From positions 181,415 through 245,414 of the forward strand of contig JASAND010004096.1 in the NCBI GenBank assembly GCA_030248195.1: a DNA stretch of 64,000 bases, read 5' to 3'. Numbering within the stretch: the first letter of the stretch is position 1; each line of letters starts with the position of its first letter. A program made the position numbers and the translations under genes. Shown here piece by piece: positions 12,736 through 21,466 of the stretch. A model generated the notes under the pieces. That model was not told the DNA's origin, made no database searches, and was given only the letters and a program-made list of their open reading frames with translations. This DNA comes from Trissonchulus latispiculum (taxonomy: Eukaryota > Nematoda > Enoplea > Enoplida > Ironidae).

Positions 12736-13159
12736 AGATTCAAGTAAATACATGCCATTTTCGGCAGAATTTAATGTCTCTTAGCATTGTACTGTCTTAT
12801 TAGTTGAAAAGCCACCATTTTAAGACAGGCGTTTGCAATATAACATACTTATTCCCCTGTTCCCTTGGGTGGCGCTGCGATATCAGAATGCTAGCTAGCC
12901 AATCACTTTATATTATTTAATAAGACCTAATCAGTCTACTATACCCGTTCAATGCTTGAATCTACCAGTATCTACAGTTCATTGCCGAATCCTTTAATAT
13001 TTTTAACAACTGTCAGAACCAAATCAGGTACTTTAGGCAAACTTAGTTTATGAAATGTCTCATTTTTTGTAGTCTATATCGCAAAACATCCCTTGAATAC
13101 CTTAGAAGAACTTAAAAATTAAAGTATTGCGGCATATGATGCAGGCACGAGATTTACTT
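12736..13159. other. non-coding flank of the retrotransposon
   Basis: AT-rich sequence without gene features. It forms the left flank of the gypsy element. Confidence 0.5.
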
Positions 13160-13756
13160 TGTGAACTATTTTCTATTATTTCCTTTGAATTCTATTTGAA
13201 ATTATCTAAAATGAAGAAAATGAAGTGTTATCTTTATGAATGATAAATGAAAAATTGTCCTTCTGTGTAGGAACCTCGGTTCCTTAGCTAAGTCGTGTCC
13301 GCCATTGAAATTCAGCGCAAATTCAGTCTCACCGAGTTTTTCGTACGGAGCGGCGGCTCTTTTCACCTGGTATTCAACATTCAGCGGGGACCTTTTCGTA
13401 AGTTCTGTGGTTGGGGGACTTAGTTCCCTCTTAAGTTGGGTTTTGGGTCTTTCCCCCTTTTTCCTTTATTTTTGTGAAGTGCTGTTTGTTTTGTGTACCG
13501 AATAACTATAGAAATGTTTGCTTCGTTTATACTGTAAATTTATACTTTTTCTCTATTTTTGTCAATCGTATTTTTGCGTCAGAAACAGTAAACTCACGGT
13601 ACCGAATTTGGACTGCCGGCGCCTGCTGTAGTTGTTTAGGGAAAATTAGCGAGTTAGGGACGAGTTTACGAGTTTGATATGCGCACACTCACGAACCTAG
13701 TAATCCTTCTTTGAGTGTAAATTTATTCGTTTACTGGCAAACAACAATTCTTTACA
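13160..13756 (+). repeat. 5' LTR of the gypsy element
   Basis: It begins TGTGAACTATTTTCT and is collinear with the 3' LTR through 13702 (ending CACGAACCTAGTA). I extend it to TTTACA at 13756 because a primer-binding-site candidate follows two bases later, which gives TG...CA ends. The last ~54 bp are absent from the 3' copy. A strong splice-donor-like GTAAGT lies at 13398. Confidence 0.75.
13398..13403 (+). promoter_or_regulatory. splice donor candidate in the 5' LTR
   Basis: GTAAGT, conserved in the 3' LTR at 34412 within CAGGTAAGT, fits the donor consensus. It could splice the leader to acceptors ahead of the 3' ORFs. This is inference; no transcript is available. Confidence 0.4.
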
Positions 13757-13758
13757 AC

Positions 13759-13776
13759 TGGCGACCGTTTCTTCAG
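13759..13776 (+). promoter_or_regulatory. primer-binding-site candidate
   Basis: TGGCGACCGTTTCTTC starts with TGG, the complement of the CCA end of a tRNA, and lies just downstream of the proposed LTR end and 27 bases before the gag ATG at 13786. The primer tRNA was not identified. Confidence 0.5.
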
Positions 13777-13785
13777 GAGGGTAGC

Positions 13786-15690
13786 ATGTCAAACTCGTCG
13801 ACAGATTCGTCTCGCCCGTTGACTCGCTATTTAAAAAGACTTCGTGACGAAACAGTTCGTCTTTTTTCAGAGTTACCCCCAAATTCACAGGCGCCGGAAG
13901 TTACGGATAGTTTTCTGAACCGCCATTTTTTCCAAAAGTCTCCTGCAAATTTGGGGGGGCGACAGCATGGGGGGAATGGGGGGATTGCCTCCCCCCAAAA
14001 TTTACAAAATCCGACCCCCCCTTATAGTTCAAACCCACCCCCTCCCCCACCCCCACAAGTTGCAGTTTCTTCCCCAGTTGTGCCGCGACGTTCGGGGGTT
14101 CACTTTTTTGGACCTCCCCGCCCCCAAAATTTTGAACTTCCACACCTACAAAATTCCGAACCTCCCCACCCCCAAAATTCTGAAAATCCACACCTACAAA
14201 ATACTGAATCTCCCCACCCCCAAAACGCTGAAATTCCACGCCTACGAAATTCTGAACCCCCCCACCCCCCAATTTTTCGTGGTGCTGTCCGACCCCCGAC
14301 CCCACCCAGGAATCGGCGTAGCCATTCCGTCTCCAGGGGACGGTCATTGGGAGAAATGTCTCGGGGGGACATAAATTTTTCAGGGGCCCTGATGAATACC
14401 TGGGGTTCTCCAGCAGGTGGGGAGCCAGTGGGGCAAAATTTTGGGGGAGAACTAACTAGGGACCGGAGAGAAACTTCGGTACAGGTGTTGGGGGGACCAA
14501 TTTCCGGCCCCTCTCAGATTGTTTCTCAGTTTGCTTCCCTCCCGACCGAAAATCAGGGTAATTTAGGGGCGGGTAAATTACCTACCCCCTCCCCCCAAAA
14601 TCTAGCGGATCAAAATTCTGAAAATTTGAATTTTCGTCGGGATTTTGATAATTTTATTTCCCCTCGTTTTGACGTTGTTCAGAGTACCCAAACTGTTCTT
14701 ACTGCTATGGGGTTGCAAAATGGGGCGGCCCCTAATGGTGTGTCTGGGCCGTTTTCCGGGCAAGCCGGAGAGGGACCCCCTCCTCCCCAACAATCTCAAA
14801 ATTTATCTTCACCTTCTAATCTTTTGGGAAATGGGGCGGCCCCAAATGGTGTGTCTGGACCGTTGTCTGGGCAAACCGCAGAGGGACCCTCCCTTTCCCA
14901 ACAAATTCAAAAGTCACCTTTTCCTCCAAATTATTACCTCCCCCAAACTTCTCAAGGTGGGGTTACAGCTCCTCCCCCCCAATGTACGTATTCTCTCCGA
15001 TCTCCTCAGGGTCCGCCCGATGTTGTCGGGACACTCTCCCGGCCGGTCGGAAACGGCTCCTGTCCCCCTCCCATGGATTCAAATTTTTCACAAAATTTTG
15101 GGCAAAACGTTTTGGCCTCGCCCGAAGTGGTGGGGACGTTTTCTCGGCAGGCTGAAAACGGGACCCCTTTACCCCCGAATGGTTCACATTTTCAGCAAAA
15201 TTCCGGGGAAAATGTTGCCTGCTCAGAAAATGGGTCTGTCTATAATTCTGCGAACAGTCAAAATTCGGGTTTTTTGTCAGAAGGGGGCGGTTCAAGTCAT
15301 AACACCCCCGCATCTTATATGGAGCAGAATTTTGGTGGGGGGCACCACCCCCAGAGCCCAATTATTTACCCAACACCCAAATTCCATATAGTATTCCGGC
15401 GGCCTCGGTGGCAGATTTCCAGAATAATACGTTCGTACCGCCGGCAAATTCTCATGCACCACAGCTGTCTCACTTTGGGGGGCATGTCATTCCCCGTGAC
15501 CAATATGGGAACCCCCAACCAGATCAGGCTAAGGCTCCTTCTCATATTTCGGTACACCGTACTCCAGTTTGTGCCGGGGGTCCCTCCGCACCAAAATTAC
15601 ATCATACACAGCCTCCCCCACCCCCCCCCCCTCTACCGGTTCCCCATCCCAGCACTCAAAATCCGCCTCTGGCCTCCCCAAGTCGTCTAA
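13786..15690 (+). CDS. gag N-terminal part, Pro/Asn/Gln-rich (frame 1 segment)
   Basis: The start is ATG 13786, the first ATG after the primer-binding site; the frame is open further upstream, but only through LTR and leader. The first ~60 residues are ordinary (MSNSSTDSSRPLTRYLKRL, helical and basic/acidic). The rest is low-complexity: eight-residue repeats alternating PPHPQNSE and PHLQNTE forms near 14110-14280, poly-proline, and degenerate modules around NGAAPNGVSGPxSGQ near 14700-14900 and 15020-15180. True coding probably leaves this frame near a G6 run at 15337-15342, because the next frame (15381 onward) continues the same Asn/Pro/Gln-rich composition while this one turns Arg/Ile-rich. 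It is the matrix-like, probably disordered, N-terminus of Gag. No database family is recognised. Confidence 0.6.
   Translation: MSNSSTDSSRPLTRYLKRLRDETVRLFSELPPNSQAPEVTDSFLNRHFFQKSPANLGGRQHGGNGGIASPQNLQNPTPPYSSNPPPPPPPQVAVSSPVVPRRSGVHFFGPPRPQNFELPHLQNSEPPHPQNSENPHLQNTESPHPQNAEIPRLRNSEPPHPPIFRGAVRPPTPPRNRRSHSVSRGRSLGEMSRGDINFSGALMNTWGSPAGGEPVGQNFGGELTRDRRETSVQVLGGPISGPSQIVSQFASLPTENQGNLGAGKLPTPSPQNLADQNSENLNFRRDFDNFISPRFDVVQSTQTVLTAMGLQNGAAPNGVSGPFSGQAGEGPPPPQQSQNLSSPSNLLGNGAAPNGVSGPLSGQTAEGPSLSQQIQKSPFPPNYYLPQTSQGGVTAPPPQCTYSLRSPQGPPDVVGTLSRPVGNGSCPPPMDSNFSQNFGQNVLASPEVVGTFSRQAENGTPLPPNGSHFQQNSGENVACSENGSVYNSANSQNSGFLSEGGGSSHNTPASYMEQNFGGGHHPQSPIIYPTPKFHIVFRRPRWQISRIIRSYRRQILMHHSCLTLGGMSFPVTNMGTPNQIRLRLLLIFRYTVLQFVPGVPPHQNYIIHSLPHPPPLYRFPIPALKIRLWPPQVV
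14110..14285 (+). repeat. coding tandem repeat in gag (24-nt/8-aa unit)
   Basis: Alternating 24-nt units encode PHPQNSE-like and PHLQNTE-like octapeptides, for about seven copies. C-rich and A-rich blocks alternate, which explains the long overlapping open frames on both strands here; those are shadows. Confidence 0.7.
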
Positions 15691-16349
15691 CGCAGCGGGG
15701 TCGCGTAAACGATCAGGACCCCAAATATTTTCCGATTCTCCCCCGCTCTTATGGACAACATTTGTATGAGGGTGCTCAACTTGCAGCTCCTGATCCGCAC
15801 CAGCAGCAAGTCCCCCAACTTCGCTATCAACCTCCCAACGAACAGTTTCCGGAGGGGCAATATTTTATACGTACAAATTTTCAACACGATCGTTTGGAGC
15901 AGCAGGTTTTTCAGAATCCGGTCATTGCGGAACTGGACAGAAATCATTTGTGGGAAGGGTCACAACCTAACCTTCCGCCTCTCCGGGTACCGCCGTACGT
16001 ACCCCAACAGGTTCCTGAAAATCCGTACTATATGGCAGATATGGTTGCCTCCCACGCTGATGCGACCGATTATGTATCTCGAAATCGCACTCTTACCCCT
16101 AGTGAGACCTCCCAGCAGCGGGGACTACACTCGTCTGTGTCTTCCTTATGGGAGGGCAAGGACGCGGTGCCCCCCCCCTGCTGGACAGGAACCTCCGGGG
16201 GGCGACCCCCCCCCCCAAAATTCGGCGCCTACTACGCTTCCGCCGGTTTCAAATTCTCAGCAGGTATGTACGTACATACCGCCACACCTTCAACCATCAC
16301 TTTCTCCTCCTCCTCCGGGTCCCCCTCCTACCCCTTCATCTTTTTCTAA
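15381..16349 (+). CDS. gag middle part, Pro/Gln-rich (frame 3 segment)
   Basis: This frame continues the Gag composition (VADFQNNTFVPPANS, QPPPPPPPLP, YGQHLYEGAQ) after the frame change near 15340. Its own terminus is probably artificial. At the 11-base C run (16206-16216) the Gag-like reading moves to frame 1 (QNSAPTTLPPVSNSQQ), and near 16381-16400 it returns to frame 3 ahead of the capsid-like region. It has no start codon of its own, so I regard it as a piece of one broken gag ORF and not a separate gene. Low-complexity linker; no domain recognised. Confidence 0.5.
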   Translation: MPYSIPAASVADFQNNTFVPPANSHAPQLSHFGGHVIPRDQYGNPQPDQAKAPSHISVHRTPVCAGGPSAPKLHHTQPPPPPPPLPVPHPSTQNPPLASPSRLTQRGRVNDQDPKYFPILPRSYGQHLYEGAQLAAPDPHQQQVPQLRYQPPNEQFPEGQYFIRTNFQHDRLEQQVFQNPVIAELDRNHLWEGSQPNLPPLRVPPYVPQQVPENPYYMADMVASHADATDYVSRNRTLTPSETSQQRGLHSSVSSLWEGKDAVPPPCWTGTSGGRPPPPKFGAYYASAGFKFSAGMYVHTATPSTITFSSSSGSPSYPFIFF

Positions 16350-16427
16350 TCACAGTTCTCATACGGTGCACACCGTGGGGAAAAATCCAAAACACCTAAA
16401 AGTTCTCGTCACCCCACCCCTGAGACT

Positions 16428-18602
16428 ATGCAACCAACGGATATTTCTGTTTCCAAATTTGACACTAGCCTTTTTCGGTATTATCTTGAAGTCTTACGGG
16501 AAGTCCCTCGCTATGACCCGAAATACGCCTATTTTGAGGATTGGCTTCCTCAATTTGAATCGGCCGTGGCGGTTCATGCGGTCCCGGAGGCTCAGTGGGG
16601 GCGTCTTCTCTGGAATAAACTCTCCGGAAAAGCTCAAATTTTCGCCTCCCGTTGTGGTCCACAGGTCGTGGAATCTTATACCGGTTTTCTTGAATTGATA
16701 AAATCTCAGTTTCCAAAACCTCAACTTTCTTTACGGGATAGATTTTCTGCTTTTGCTCATCGAAAACAGCTCCATAATGAGTCGGTTCGCCATTATATTT
16801 CTGAATTGCAGGCTATGGCCCTCGACCTGTGGGACACCCAGGAGGAAAGGGAAGAACAATGCGTTCAACAACTTTTTGCCGGAGTTCATGACAAGTTCGC
16901 CCTTGCATTGGCCTCCCTTTACCAGAGTGAACGCCCGACCATGCAAGATGTGCGCCGTATTATTGACCGTCTGGAGTCTCGTGAAGCCAGGGCTCCGGAG
17001 GGCGACACCTTATCATATGACCTGCCTATCTATTATGTCGGAGAAGGTGGTTCTGAGAACAGAACTCAGAACCAAAGAACTTCGGATTCAACTTCACAGG
17101 CAAATTTAGAAGTCGCTGCCTCCCGCCTTGGTTTCCGAGAGATGAAGGATTGGTTTGAACAGCACATTCAAGAAGCTTTGGCGAAGTGGGACGAGGAGAA
17201 ACGTAAGAAATTTTCCGCCCCCTGCAGGTACTGCAAAAAGCGGGGACACCCTCCCGAAAAATGTTGGGAAAGATACCCCTCAAAAGCCCCTTCGGATTAT
17301 AAACCTCGCCCCCTTCCGGAACGAGTTGACCATGTTTTGTATAATCGAACGCCTTACACCCCCCATTACCAAGGACAGACGAATCAGCAACAGTATTATC
17401 AACCTGTAAATTACACCCCACCTCCTCCGCATACACAGTATGCCCCTGCCCAACCCACCCCCCAACCATCTCAATATTCTGCTCCATCTTCCACCCCTCA
17501 ACCCTTGTTTCCTACTAACCGTCAACAGACACCCCCTGCTTCGGTTCAAAATTTTCACCCCGCTTCTCATCAAACTCAAAATACTTCCCATAATACTCCA
17601 TATCAGCGCATTGTCATGGCAAATGCTGGTATTCCGGAGTTGTCTCAAAATTTTGTACCTGCTTCGGATTCGGGAGCGGGGGCACAAGCTGCCTCTCCCT
17701 CGGGTGGGTCAGCTCCCCCTTCTACCGGAGTCACCTTGCAACAGGCAAACCAAATGCTCGGTCAGTTTCATGTTTCTATGGTGTCAGCCCGGCCAGGTGG
17801 CGGTCCTGCTCCGTGGGGGGAGGGGCCCCTCCAGTCAAGCCCGGAGGCGCTGTCAATCTCCACTGAACTTGATTCTCGACATCTTGATTTGTCTATGTCG
17901 GAAGCCCAATTGTCGAGTGTTTTTTCAAAAGTAGTGCATAATTTGACCCATTTACAAGCAATTCATCGGGATACGTATAGTTTTATGCAAGAATATCACT
18001 ATGCTTTATCTAACCAAATGCGTGAAATGGCTCTTTTATTGAAACGTTTATGTCCCAACCAATCGGAATATGACTCGATTATGTTTGTTGAAAAGCATCC
18101 ACCTTCTACTTGGGCTGCGGGTTTTTCTCCGGTTCTCGGGGGGATGCCCCCTTCCCAGCCAGCACAGGCACAGAGTGTCTCAGTGGCCACGGAGACGGAA
18201 CAGCCCACCGTCATTGACACTGCGCAAGACAAGGAAAATCCTGTTTCAGGCCATTTAGCTTCCGTAGCAGTGACTCCGGGGGCCTCTGCGGGGATTGAAT
18301 CCGAACAGGTACTAGCGGCAGCGGACAACATGCCCGCTATTCTGGTAACATCCGGCGCCGCAAGAATTTTGGCAATTATAGATTCCGGGGCGTCGATTTC
18401 TATCATTAGTCCCCGAACAGTACAAAGAATTTTGACCAGTGGGGCGGAGGTTCGTTTTGATCACCCTGACCCCATCACCGCCGTCACTTCAAATAACGCC
18501 CCCTTAAAATTTCAGCCAAAGTTTTTGTTATTTTTACTGTGGGGTGCAAAGAATATGGTTGGTCTTTTCATATGGCACCAGAATTCTATCGGGATATGTT
18601 AA
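16428..18602 (+). CDS. gag: gag capsid/nucleocapsid and N-terminal half of protease
   Basis: Residues ~10-170 resemble the retrotransposon Gag capsid region: FEDWLPQFESAV, WNKLSGKAQ and LRDRFSAFAHRKQ followed by SVRHYISELQ. One zinc knuckle, CRYCKKRGHPPEKC (C-x2-C-x4-H-x4-C), lies at 17223-17264. A long Pro/Gln/Thr-rich linker follows. Near the end AIIDSGASISIISP (DSGA at 18381) is the catalytic start of the retropepsin-like protease. The frame then runs out at 18602, while the rest of the protease is in the +2 frame from about 18510. The break therefore lies inside the protease, near the C5 run at 18499-18503, and is not a normal gag-pol junction. Gag packages the RNA; protease cleaves the polyprotein. 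Confidence 0.85.
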   Translation: MQPTDISVSKFDTSLFRYYLEVLREVPRYDPKYAYFEDWLPQFESAVAVHAVPEAQWGRLLWNKLSGKAQIFASRCGPQVVESYTGFLELIKSQFPKPQLSLRDRFSAFAHRKQLHNESVRHYISELQAMALDLWDTQEEREEQCVQQLFAGVHDKFALALASLYQSERPTMQDVRRIIDRLESREARAPEGDTLSYDLPIYYVGEGGSENRTQNQRTSDSTSQANLEVAASRLGFREMKDWFEQHIQEALAKWDEEKRKKFSAPCRYCKKRGHPPEKCWERYPSKAPSDYKPRPLPERVDHVLYNRTPYTPHYQGQTNQQQYYQPVNYTPPPPHTQYAPAQPTPQPSQYSAPSSTPQPLFPTNRQQTPPASVQNFHPASHQTQNTSHNTPYQRIVMANAGIPELSQNFVPASDSGAGAQAASPSGGSAPPSTGVTLQQANQMLGQFHVSMVSARPGGGPAPWGEGPLQSSPEALSISTELDSRHLDLSMSEAQLSSVFSKVVHNLTHLQAIHRDTYSFMQEYHYALSNQMREMALLLKRLCPNQSEYDSIMFVEKHPPSTWAAGFSPVLGGMPPSQPAQAQSVSVATETEQPTVIDTAQDKENPVSGHLASVAVTPGASAGIESEQVLAAADNMPAILVTSGAARILAIIDSGASISIISPRTVQRILTSGAEVRFDHPDPITAVTSNNAPLKFQPKFLLFLLWGAKNMVGLFIWHQNSIGIC

Positions 18603-21445
18603 TTGGCACGGATTTTATGAAAATGTTCCAGTGGGATTTATTATTTTCGTCAAACGAGGTTAACATGCAAGGCATCCGTCATCCCCTGCTTTCTGCGGTC
18701 GATATCCGGGCCGAATTTTTAGCAAATTGGTGTGATGAAACTCCGGCAGTGATGGCAGTGGATGTAGTAGTTCCCCCCACCTCGGAGGTCTGGGCGCAAG
18801 CTCGAACCTCCTCCGCTGTTCGGGGACCACTGTGCTTTTTCGACCCCATGGAATCTTTATTGTCTGAACACAAAATTTTACCTTATGCTGGGGTGGTTCA
18901 AATTTTGGAAAATTTCTTCGAACTTCTAATGGTAAATCCTACTCCATCTCCCATTACAATTCCGCAGGCCACAATACTTGGGTCGGTTACTCCTGTGCGG
19001 GATTATTCCGCCCGGGAACCTGTTCTGGGTGATCTCAACATCTTTACTCCAGCCCAAGTTCATTTAGACGAATTTGCACGCGATTTGCTTTTTGCTGTTG
19101 ACGCACGTATGGGGGACCCTCCACTCAAGGAAGGTTCTCCATTCGACCCATATCTACAGCAAAAGGTTCAAGACGATCAGCAAATTGTGTTTCAATGCCA
19201 CGAAGAAAACATGGACTCAAATATTTTTTCAAAAGAGGGGGTAGGCCACCCCCTAGAGGAAGAAAATTTGGAGTTAGAAATTCTGAAAGAAAATACCACC
19301 CTAGCAAAGGCTCTGTCTACTCCCCCAGAACCTCAAAAAATTTCAAAAGAGGGGGTAGTCTCCCCCTCATCAGGACAGATAGCTGTTTTGAAACCCTCCC
19401 TAATTTCTTCAGAACAATTAGCACCTCTACCTGAAAATTTGAAAAGGCCTTTTCCGTTAGTTTCAGTGGGATTTTCTGACCAGCTCCAGTACTGGGTTGA
19501 AGATTCCCCTAAGTCGCAGGAGGACGTTTCCTCCGGGGGAGGTAGTCTGGGCTGTTGTCCGGGTGACTCTCCTGGGGAACTCCCTGGTGTGTCTGGGCTG
19601 TTGTCCGGGCAAGCCAGCGGAGAGTCCACTGTTCCTGCGTCTTCGGAGGATCTAGTGGGGGAAGAGGAGTGTGAAGCTCTTGAACCTGGGCCGTGGGTCC
19701 CGGTAAAATTTACAAGGCAAATACATCCGGGTGAGCCCAGATATACGTACATAACACGCCAACAATTACTTGAAATGTCGACTCAGAAAAATCTTTTGGC
19801 AACCTCTTTGGAGGAAGGGGGCGCCTCCAATGATTTGGTTGAAATTGTAAATTTTCCTGCTTTTGCGGAAGCAGAAAGACGCGCTCTCTTGTTTGAAAAA
19901 ATCAAACTTGCTGACTGTTGCCTGACGCGTAGGAATCAGCGCAGGTTGAAACTCATGATTTTGAATTTTCCAAATATTTGGGACGCAGCCGGGGGTTGTG
20001 GTAAAACTGAAATTGACTATCACTATATTGAGATTGAACCCGGAAAACGCCCTATAAAAGCACGGGCGTACAAGGTCAACCCTGCACAAAGACAAATCAT
20101 AGACGAAAAACTTGCTGCATGGTTGGAACAGGGACTCATACAGCCCTCCAGGAGCCCTTGGGCTTCTCCCATTATTTTGGTCGCCAAGAAGGATGGGGAC
20201 TGGAGGTTGTGTGTTGATTATCGGAAATTAAATGCAATCACGAAAAAGGATTGCTACCCCATTCCCTATATTCACGGGCTTTTTGAAGCAATTTTGGGCC
20301 ATTCTATCTTTTCTAAATTGGATTTGGCCTCCGGTTTTCATCAAATTCCTATCTATCCCCCGGACCGGAAAAAAACCGCCTTTATTACCCACTCCGGGCT
20401 GTATGAGTTCAAGGTCATGCCGTTCGGACTATGTAATGCTCCGTCAACCTTTCAACGCATTATAGACCGCATAATGGAAGGGTTCACGGTTTATATTGAC
20501 GACATTTTGATATCTAGTGCTACGGAATTTGATCATTTGGACAAGCTTCTTGAGATTTTTCTGCGTTGTTCAAGAGAGCGCGTCATCTTAAAGTTGTCAA
20601 AGTGTGAATTTGCAAAATCCTCCATGCCCTTTTTGGGTCATGTTTTGTCTGCCTCCGGAATCTCCACGGACCCGGAGAAAATCCGTGTTGTTAGGGATTT
20701 TTCTGTTCCGCAAACAGTGAAAGATGTTCAAAGCTTTTTGGGTTTAGCGGGGTATTATAGACGATTTGTTCCGAATTTTTCTAAAATTGCTCACCCCCTA
20801 AACTCTTTACTCAAAAAGGATGCAGAATTCATTTGGTCTAGTGCCTGTCAAGCGGCTTTTGAAACTCTGAAGGAAAAGTTGATTACGGCTCCTGTATTGG
20901 TGTATCCGGACTTTTCAAAACGATTCACCTTGGCCACGGATGCCAGCTTTCTAGGTATAGCAGCCGTCCTCCAGCAAACCGACGAACAAGGTAAATTTCA
21001 TCCGGTTGCATATGCCGCCCGGGCGCTGACCGCAGCCGAAAAGAATTATCACGTAACTGAATTAGAAGCCTTGGCTATTTTCTTTGGAATTTCATATTTT
21101 CAACATTATTTGATTTTGTATGAATTTGATGTTATAACTGATCATAAAGCACTCGAGTACATGCTGGGTGACCAGGTGGTACCAAAAACTGCCCTTGGCC
21201 GAATAGCCCGGTGGAGGGCCTTCCTTCGTTCTTTTCGGTTTCGGGTAATTCAGCGCCCGGGTGTCACAAATGGTGCTCCGGATGCATTGTCTCGAAATCC
21301 TCCGGAAATACCTGGTTCCTTTGCGGACCACCCTAAAATCCCAGAGTTCTTGTTTGCAATTACCAACATGGAGGACGAATATGAGGGTCCGGAAGACCCG
21401 CTGGCATCCGAGGCCGGAATTGAAATTTGGAAACAAGCTCTATAA
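18539..21445 (+). CDS. pol: pol: protease C-terminus, reverse transcriptase, RNase H
   Basis: The frame carries the protease tail (DMLIGTDFMKMF, about residue 20-35). A ~430-residue linker with Ser/Pro/Glu-rich text follows, and then RT: WASPIILVAKKDGDWRLCVD, LDLASGFHQIP, MPFGLCNAPSTFQR and the catalytic YIDDIL at residues ~652-657. RNase H follows with TDAS (~residue 801), ELEALAI and TDHKAL, and a short tether. The start at 18539 (GTG) is only the edge of the open frame, as this is a continuation of gag-protease. It ends at TAA 21443-21445. The integrase ORF continues in the same frame 21 bases later, so this stop looks like a nonsense mutation. The RT copies element RNA and RNase H removes the RNA strand. 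Confidence 0.93.
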   Translation: MGCKEYGWSFHMAPEFYRDMLIGTDFMKMFQWDLLFSSNEVNMQGIRHPLLSAVDIRAEFLANWCDETPAVMAVDVVVPPTSEVWAQARTSSAVRGPLCFFDPMESLLSEHKILPYAGVVQILENFFELLMVNPTPSPITIPQATILGSVTPVRDYSAREPVLGDLNIFTPAQVHLDEFARDLLFAVDARMGDPPLKEGSPFDPYLQQKVQDDQQIVFQCHEENMDSNIFSKEGVGHPLEEENLELEILKENTTLAKALSTPPEPQKISKEGVVSPSSGQIAVLKPSLISSEQLAPLPENLKRPFPLVSVGFSDQLQYWVEDSPKSQEDVSSGGGSLGCCPGDSPGELPGVSGLLSGQASGESTVPASSEDLVGEEECEALEPGPWVPVKFTRQIHPGEPRYTYITRQQLLEMSTQKNLLATSLEEGGASNDLVEIVNFPAFAEAERRALLFEKIKLADCCLTRRNQRRLKLMILNFPNIWDAAGGCGKTEIDYHYIEIEPGKRPIKARAYKVNPAQRQIIDEKLAAWLEQGLIQPSRSPWASPIILVAKKDGDWRLCVDYRKLNAITKKDCYPIPYIHGLFEAILGHSIFSKLDLASGFHQIPIYPPDRKKTAFITHSGLYEFKVMPFGLCNAPSTFQRIIDRIMEGFTVYIDDILISSATEFDHLDKLLEIFLRCSRERVILKLSKCEFAKSSMPFLGHVLSASGISTDPEKIRVVRDFSVPQTVKDVQSFLGLAGYYRRFVPNFSKIAHPLNSLLKKDAEFIWSSACQAAFETLKEKLITAPVLVYPDFSKRFTLATDASFLGIAAVLQQTDEQGKFHPVAYAARALTAAEKNYHVTELEALAIFFGISYFQHYLILYEFDVITDHKALEYMLGDQVVPKTALGRIARWRAFLRSFRFRVIQRPGVTNGAPDALSRNPPEIPGSFADHPKIPEFLFAITNMEDEYEGPEDPLASEAGIEIWKQAL
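19227..19243 (+). promoter_or_regulatory. internal polypurine-tract copy 1
   Basis: TTTCAAAAGAGGGGGTA is identical over 17 bases to the 3' polypurine tract at 34148-34164. It is in frame in pol (encoding FSKEGV). It could act as a central polypurine tract for plus-strand priming; this is inference. Confidence 0.5.
19341..19357 (+). promoter_or_regulatory. internal polypurine-tract copy 2
   Basis: A second exact copy of TTTCAAAAGAGGGGGTA, 114 bases after the first, again in the same pol frame (ISKEGV). The duplicated context (SKEGV followed by a Pro-containing stretch) suggests a short tandem duplication in the pol linker. Confidence 0.5.
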
Positions 21446-21466
21446 TCGGACACTTTTACAGCAAAT

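Noticed and set aside
13901..14374. Long overlapping frames on the opposite strand of gag
   Set aside because: Shadows of the tandem C-rich gag repeat; the plus frame 1 has the ATG and fits gag position.
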